A stretch of 10,548 nt of DNA from Acidimicrobiales bacterium (lineage in GTDB: Bacteria > Actinomycetota > Acidimicrobiia > Acidimicrobiales > VFJN01): positions 1 through 10,548 of the forward strand of contig JAFGPU010000442.1 in the NCBI GenBank assembly GCA_016936035.1. The letters are read 5' to 3'. Position numbers and translations under genes: made by a program. The first letter of the stretch is position 1; each line of letters opens with the position of its first letter. This document shows, piece after piece, positions 8,058 through 10,548 of this stretch. The notes beneath the pieces were generated by a model. The model was not told where the DNA came from, did no database searches, and saw nothing but the letters and a program-made list of their open reading frames with translations.

Positions 8058-8063
8058 ACGCTA
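8058..8063 (-). promoter_or_regulatory. Possible -10 element of citrate synthase
   Basis: The - strand reads TAGCGT, overlapping the TAG stop codon of the LysR gene. It predicts a start near 8050 and a leader of about 50 nt made mostly of the tandem repeat. The -35 region is not recognisable. Confidence 0.35.
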
Positions 8064-9002
8064 GTGCCGCGACCGGGGGTCGGTGGACCCTCGGGCGTCG
8101 GGCGTCGGGTGGACGCCGTCCTGCCGGGATGCCATGACCAGGTCCCGGATGGCGGCGCGCACCGCCCGCGCCGGCGCGGACGGCCGGCCACGGCGGGGCA
8201 GGGCCAGCCCGACCGATCGGGGAGCGAGGCCGTCGACCGCCACCCGCCGGCACGCTCGCTCGATCCACGGGGGCGCCGCCGTGGTGGGCACCATGGCGGG
8301 ACCGAACCCCTCGAACGCAAGGGAGGTCAGGAGGCGGATGCCGTCGATCTCGGCCAGGGCCCGCATCTCCAGGCCGATGCGGGCGGCCTGGTCGTCGAGC
8401 TGGTCGCGGAAGGCGGTGCCCACCGGCTCGAGGAGCAGCTCGTGCTCGCCGAGGTCGGACAGCGCGACGCGCGCCTGCGCGGCGAGAGGATGGCCGAGGG
8501 GTGCCAGGATGATGCGGTCCTCGTCGAAGAGCGGCTCGGTGGTGAGCTCGTGCTCGGCGGTCGGCAGGTTGATGACGGCCAGGTCGAGCGTGTCGGCCAC
8601 GACCTGCGGTATGAGCGAGGTCGTGGTGGCGTCGATGATGACCACGTGGACCTGGGGGTGGCGCTCGGCCATGAGCGCGAGCAGGCGGGGGACCAGCCAG
8701 CGGCCGGTGGTGCCGATGCAGCCGAGGCGGACCGTGCCGGACACCTCGTGCAGCATCGATTCCACGTCTGACCGGAGCGACTCGATCTCGTGGTGGATCC
8801 GGCGTGCCCGCGCGAGCACGACCTCGCCCTCCTCGGTCAGCTCCCCGGTCGCGCGGTCGACCAGGCTGGCGCCGAGGTCGCGCTCGAGGCGGGCGATGTG
8901 GGTCGACACGTTGGACTGGACGGTGTGGAGCCGCCGGGCGGCGGCCGAGAACGACCCTGCTTCGGCGACCGCCGTGAGGGCGGCGAGCTGGCGGAGATCC
9001 AT
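8061..9002 (-). CDS. LysR-family transcriptional regulator
   Basis: The product has 313 residues, standard for the family. The winged helix-turn-helix is residues 1-60, with the recognition region SFSAAARRLHTVQSNVSTHIARLE at 17-40 and the wing near RATGELTEEGE. A linker helix (61-88) leads to the effector-binding domain (about 90-290), beginning GTVRLGCIGTTGRWLVPRLL. LysR proteins act as tetramers that bind dyads near the promoters they control and respond to a small metabolite. The ligand is not predictable here. The gene precedes citrate synthase and the MDR gene on the same strand, with 62 bp to citrate synthase, and is divergent from the small RNA candidate. Regulation of itself, of the RNA or of citrate synthase is inferred from position only. 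The ATG at 9002 starts exactly at the conserved MDLRQLAAL. Confidence 0.94.
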   Translation of the reverse strand: MDLRQLAALTAVAEAGSFSAAARRLHTVQSNVSTHIARLERDLGASLVDRATGELTEEGEVVLARARRIHHEIESLRSDVESMLHEVSGTVRLGCIGTTGRWLVPRLLALMAERHPQVHVVIIDATTTSLIPQVVADTLDLAVINLPTAEHELTTEPLFDEDRIILAPLGHPLAAQARVALSDLGEHELLLEPVGTAFRDQLDDQAARIGLEMRALAEIDGIRLLTSLAFEGFGPAMVPTTAAPPWIERACRRVAVDGLAPRSVGLALPRRGRPSAPARAVRAAIRDLVMASRQDGVHPTPDARGSTDPRSRH

Positions 9003-9010
9003 CGCTCACA

Positions 9011-9016
9011 ATGATG
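9011..9016 (-). promoter_or_regulatory. Possible -10 element of the LysR gene
   Basis: The - strand reads CATCAT, one base from TATCAT, 8 nt before the ATG at 9002. The spacing matches the leaderless starts elsewhere in the window. There is no good ribosome binding site. Confidence 0.25.
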
Positions 9017-9022
9017 ACAGCT

Positions 9023-9053
9023 ATCGGTAACAACTGTTTGACGAATTGCCGAT
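9023..9053. promoter_or_regulatory. Dyad between the LysR gene and the small RNA, candidate LysR operator
   Basis: ATCGGTAA (9023-9030) and TTGCCGAT (9046-9053) form an 8-bp inverted repeat with one mismatch and a 15-nt spacer. The segment is clearly AT-richer than its surroundings. Its position 20-50 bp upstream of the LysR start is where LysR proteins usually bind to repress themselves and control a divergent promoter. It also spans the putative -35 of the small RNA. Binding is inferred. Confidence 0.4.
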
Positions 9054-9066
9054 GCGGCTGCACACT
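9038..9066 (+). promoter_or_regulatory. Putative promoter of the 6C-like RNA
   Basis: TTGACG at 9038-9043 is a near-consensus -35. After 17 nt, CACACT at 9061-9066 could serve as the -10, matching TANNNT except for the first base. Transcription would start near 9073, just before the first stem-loop. This is the best -35 element seen in the window. Confidence 0.5.
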
Positions 9067-9072
9067 GTCCTC

Positions 9073-9204
9073 GACAACGAGCGGCAGACGGGACCCCCCA
9101 CCGTTCCGCTCATCAGACAGTGTGCCGCTGACGGATCCCCCCTCTCGATGCGCAGCACCTGCCAGGAGCCGACCGATCCACCCGCGGTCGGCTCCTCTCG
9201 TTTT
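9073..9204 (+). ncRNA. 6C-type small RNA with two C6 loops and a terminator
   Basis: Two consecutive hairpin regions each present exactly six cytosines: C6 at 9094-9099 and C6 at 9137-9142. The first is formed by GAGCGG/CCGCTC (9079-9084 with 9106-9111) and ACGG/CCGT (9088-9091 with 9101-9104). The second is closed by GCTG/CAGC (9127-9130 with 9153-9156) plus CG/CG. An intrinsic terminator follows at 9164-9204. This matches the 6C RNA described across Actinobacteria (called B11 in Mycobacterium tuberculosis), whose C-rich loops pair with G-rich regions of target mRNAs to regulate them. No protein gene is convincing in this gap. The 5' end near 9073 is inferred from the promoter, and a covariance-model search has not been run. 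A cis-acting leader of the downstream gene is the main alternative. Confidence 0.72.
9164..9204 (+). terminator. Intrinsic terminator of the 6C-like RNA
   Basis: A perfect 12-bp stem, AGGAGCCGACCG (9164-9175) with CGGTCGGCTCCT (9185-9196), has a 9-nt loop and is followed by CTCGTTTT with four Ts at 9201-9204. The T-run exists only on the + strand side. No + strand protein gene lies upstream, which is itself evidence for a small transcript ending here. Confidence 0.75.
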
Positions 9205-9234
9205 CGGCCGACGAGACCACGCACGGCGGCGGGG

Positions 9235-9240
9235 TACCGT
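9235..9240 (+). promoter_or_regulatory. -10 element for a leaderless HAD-PlsC mRNA
   Basis: TACCGT stands 8 nt before the ATG at 9249, with no ribosome binding site. It indicates that this gene has its own promoter downstream of the small RNA terminator. Confidence 0.5.
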
Positions 9241-9248
9241 TCCCGGCG

Positions 9249-10548
9249 ATGACCGCCGCCGCCATCTTCGATCTCGATCGCACGCTGCTCCGCGGGGCGA
9301 GCGGGCCCGTGCTCAGCCACGCCCTGCGAGACGCCGGGGTGATCTCGGGCCGGCCCCTGCCCGGTGAGGGGCTCGTGTACCGGTTCTTCGACCTGGTGGG
9401 CGAGACGCGGCCGTCGATGATGCTCACCAGGCAGGCCGCCCGGTTCGCGAAGGGGTGGCGGCGAGACCAGGTGCTCGACGCCGGCAACCTCGCCGCCGAC
9501 CAGCTCGCCGAGGCCGTCCAGCCGTTCGCCCGCCCGATCATCGATGGCCACCGCGCCGCCGGTCGCCCGCTCGTCCTCGCCACCACGACGCCCGACGACA
9601 TGATCCGCCCCCTCGCCGAGCGGTTGGGCTTCGACGACGTGGTGGCCACGCGGTACGGCGTCGACGGCGACGGCCGCTACGACGGCACCATCGACGGCGA
9701 GTTCGTGTGGGGCAAGGGCAAGCTGCGAGCGGTGCGCGCGTGGGCGGCCGCCCACGGCGTCGCGCTCGACGAGAGCTACGCCTACAGCGACTCCTACTAC
9801 GACAACCCCCTGCTCGGAGCGGTCGCGCACCCCGTCGCCGTCAACCCGGACGCCCGGCTGCTCGCCCTCGCCACGGTGCGACGGTGGCCGGTCGTGCACC
9901 TCGACGTGCCGGCGGGCGTGCCCAAGGTCCCGGTGCTCAACGTCGAGCCGCAGCGCGTCGTGCAGCTGGTGGTGCGACCCGAGCTGGCGCCGTGGGTGCG
10001 CTTCGACATCGACGGCGTCGACCGCCTGCCCGACGCAGGCCCGGCCATCATCGTCGCCAACCACCGCAGCTACTTCGACCCGGTCGCCCTCGGGGTCACC
10101 TTCGCGCGCCGGGGTCGCGCCGTGCGCTTCCTCGGCAAGCGCGAGGTGTTCGACGCCCCGGTCGTGGGCCAGGTGGCTCGGGCGCTCGGCGGCATCCGCG
10201 TCGACCGGACCAGCGGGTCGGACGAACCCCTGGTCGAGGCGGCGGGCGCCCTCGCCAGCGGCGAGCTCGTGGCCATCCTGCCGCAGGGGACGATCCCCCG
10301 CGGGCGGGCGTTCTTCGAGCCGGAGCTGACGGGGCGGTGGGGGGCGGCGCGCCTGGCGGCCATGACCAAGGTGCCCGTCGTCCCCATCGGGCTCTGGGGC
10401 ACCGAGGCCGTGTGGCCCCGCTCCGAGCGGTTGCCCCGCATCTGGAACGTCACGAACCCACCGGTCGTGCGGGTACGGGTGGGGGAGCCGGTCGAGCTCA
10501 AGTACCGGTCGCCGCGAGCCGACACGCGCCGCATCATGGACGCCATCG
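9249..10548 (+). CDS. HAD-IB phosphatase / PlsC-type acyltransferase fusion (partial)
   Basis: The gene runs off the right edge; 433 codons are visible. Residues 1-215 form a HAD phosphatase-like domain: motif I F-D8-L-D10-R-T12 (nucleophile and general acid), motif II around LATTTPD (110-116), and motif IV SDSYYDNPLL (180-189). Residues about 240-433 form a lysophosphatidic acid acyltransferase domain: N-H272-R-S-Y-F-D277 is the catalytic HX4D, GGIRVDR (314-320) is the substrate motif, and PQGTIPRG (345-352) stands where EGTR-type sequences are usual. The acyltransferase half should acylate lysophosphatidate at sn-2 to make phosphatidate at the membrane. The same domain order occurs in Mycobacterium tuberculosis Rv2483c, annotated as bifunctional. 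The role of the phosphatase half is uncertain. A C-terminal extension may lie beyond the window. The ATG start has an adjacent -10. Confidence 0.9.
   Translation, partial: MTAAAIFDLDRTLLRGASGPVLSHALRDAGVISGRPLPGEGLVYRFFDLVGETRPSMMLTRQAARFAKGWRRDQVLDAGNLAADQLAEAVQPFARPIIDGHRAAGRPLVLATTTPDDMIRPLAERLGFDDVVATRYGVDGDGRYDGTIDGEFVWGKGKLRAVRAWAAAHGVALDESYAYSDSYYDNPLLGAVAHPVAVNPDARLLALATVRRWPVVHLDVPAGVPKVPVLNVEPQRVVQLVVRPELAPWVRFDIDGVDRLPDAGPAIIVANHRSYFDPVALGVTFARRGRAVRFLGKREVFDAPVVGQVARALGGIRVDRTSGSDEPLVEAAGALASGELVAILPQGTIPRGRAFFEPELTGRWGAARLAAMTKVPVVPIGLWGTEAVWPRSERLPRIWNVTNPPVVRVRVGEPVELKYRSPRADTRRIMDAI

Noticed and set aside
8091..8111. Three 7-bp repeats (TCGGGCG, TCGGGCG, TCGGGTG)
   Set aside because: They lie inside the variable C-terminal tail of the LysR gene and look like ordinary GC-rich slippage.
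7999..9063. N-terminal extension of citrate synthase giving 778 residues
   Set aside because: The extra part reads the LysR gene out of frame; a strong ribosome binding site and the conserved N-terminus fix the start at 7998.
9011..9367. Small + strand open frame (118 codons) from the intergenic gap into the HAD-PlsC gene
   Set aside because: It runs through the 6C hairpins and the terminator, then out of frame into the HAD domain; no ribosome binding site or recognisable product.

Overview
The window is a GC-rich stretch (roughly 70% G+C, strong G/C at third codon positions) from an actinobacterium. The protein set, the GTG starts and the TANNNT -10 elements lying only 6-8 nt before start codons fit a high-GC actinobacterial lineage. 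Protein style suggests class Acidimicrobiia, but that is an impression and not a computed placement. No mobile element, CRISPR array, tRNA or rRNA gene is visible, and genes are tightly packed on both strands.

Layout. 1-251 (-): N-terminus of a lipoprotein, possibly a secreted zinc metallopeptidase. 252-387: divergent promoter region with a 7-bp inverted repeat. 388-3078 (+): 896-residue Pat-type protein acetyltransferase, GNAT fused to an acyl-CoA-synthetase-like body without the catalytic histidine. 3161-4288 (-): acyl-CoA dehydrogenase. 4351-4866 (+): small GNAT acetyltransferase. 4944-5729 (+): acyl-ACP thioesterase-like double-hotdog protein. 5770-6714 (-): quinone oxidoreductase-like MDR enzyme. 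6727-7998 (-): citrate synthase. 8061-9002 (-): LysR-family regulator. 9003-9248: regulatory gap that appears to encode a 6C-type small RNA on the + strand, ending in a 12-bp-stem terminator at 9164-9204. 9249-end (+): HAD phosphatase/PlsC acyltransferase fusion, cut by the window edge.

Theme. Most enzymes sit around acyl-CoA and acetyl-CoA: beta-oxidation (acyl-CoA dehydrogenase), acyl-ACP hydrolysis (thioesterase), phospholipid acylation (HAD-PlsC), entry into the TCA cycle (citrate synthase) and acetyl-CoA-dependent protein acetylation (Pat). The LysR gene, citrate synthase and the MDR gene run in series on the - strand. The citrate synthase leader carries a phased 10-bp tandem repeat just before the ribosome binding site.

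The most interesting element is the 9003-9204 gap. It holds two stem-loops, each with a run of exactly six cytosines, then a terminator. This is the hallmark of the actinobacterial 6C RNA. It is divergently placed from the LysR gene across an AT-richer segment with a dyad. A second recurring signal is the TACCGT-like -10 hexamer directly in front of several start codons without a Shine-Dalgarno sequence, which implies widespread leaderless transcription.
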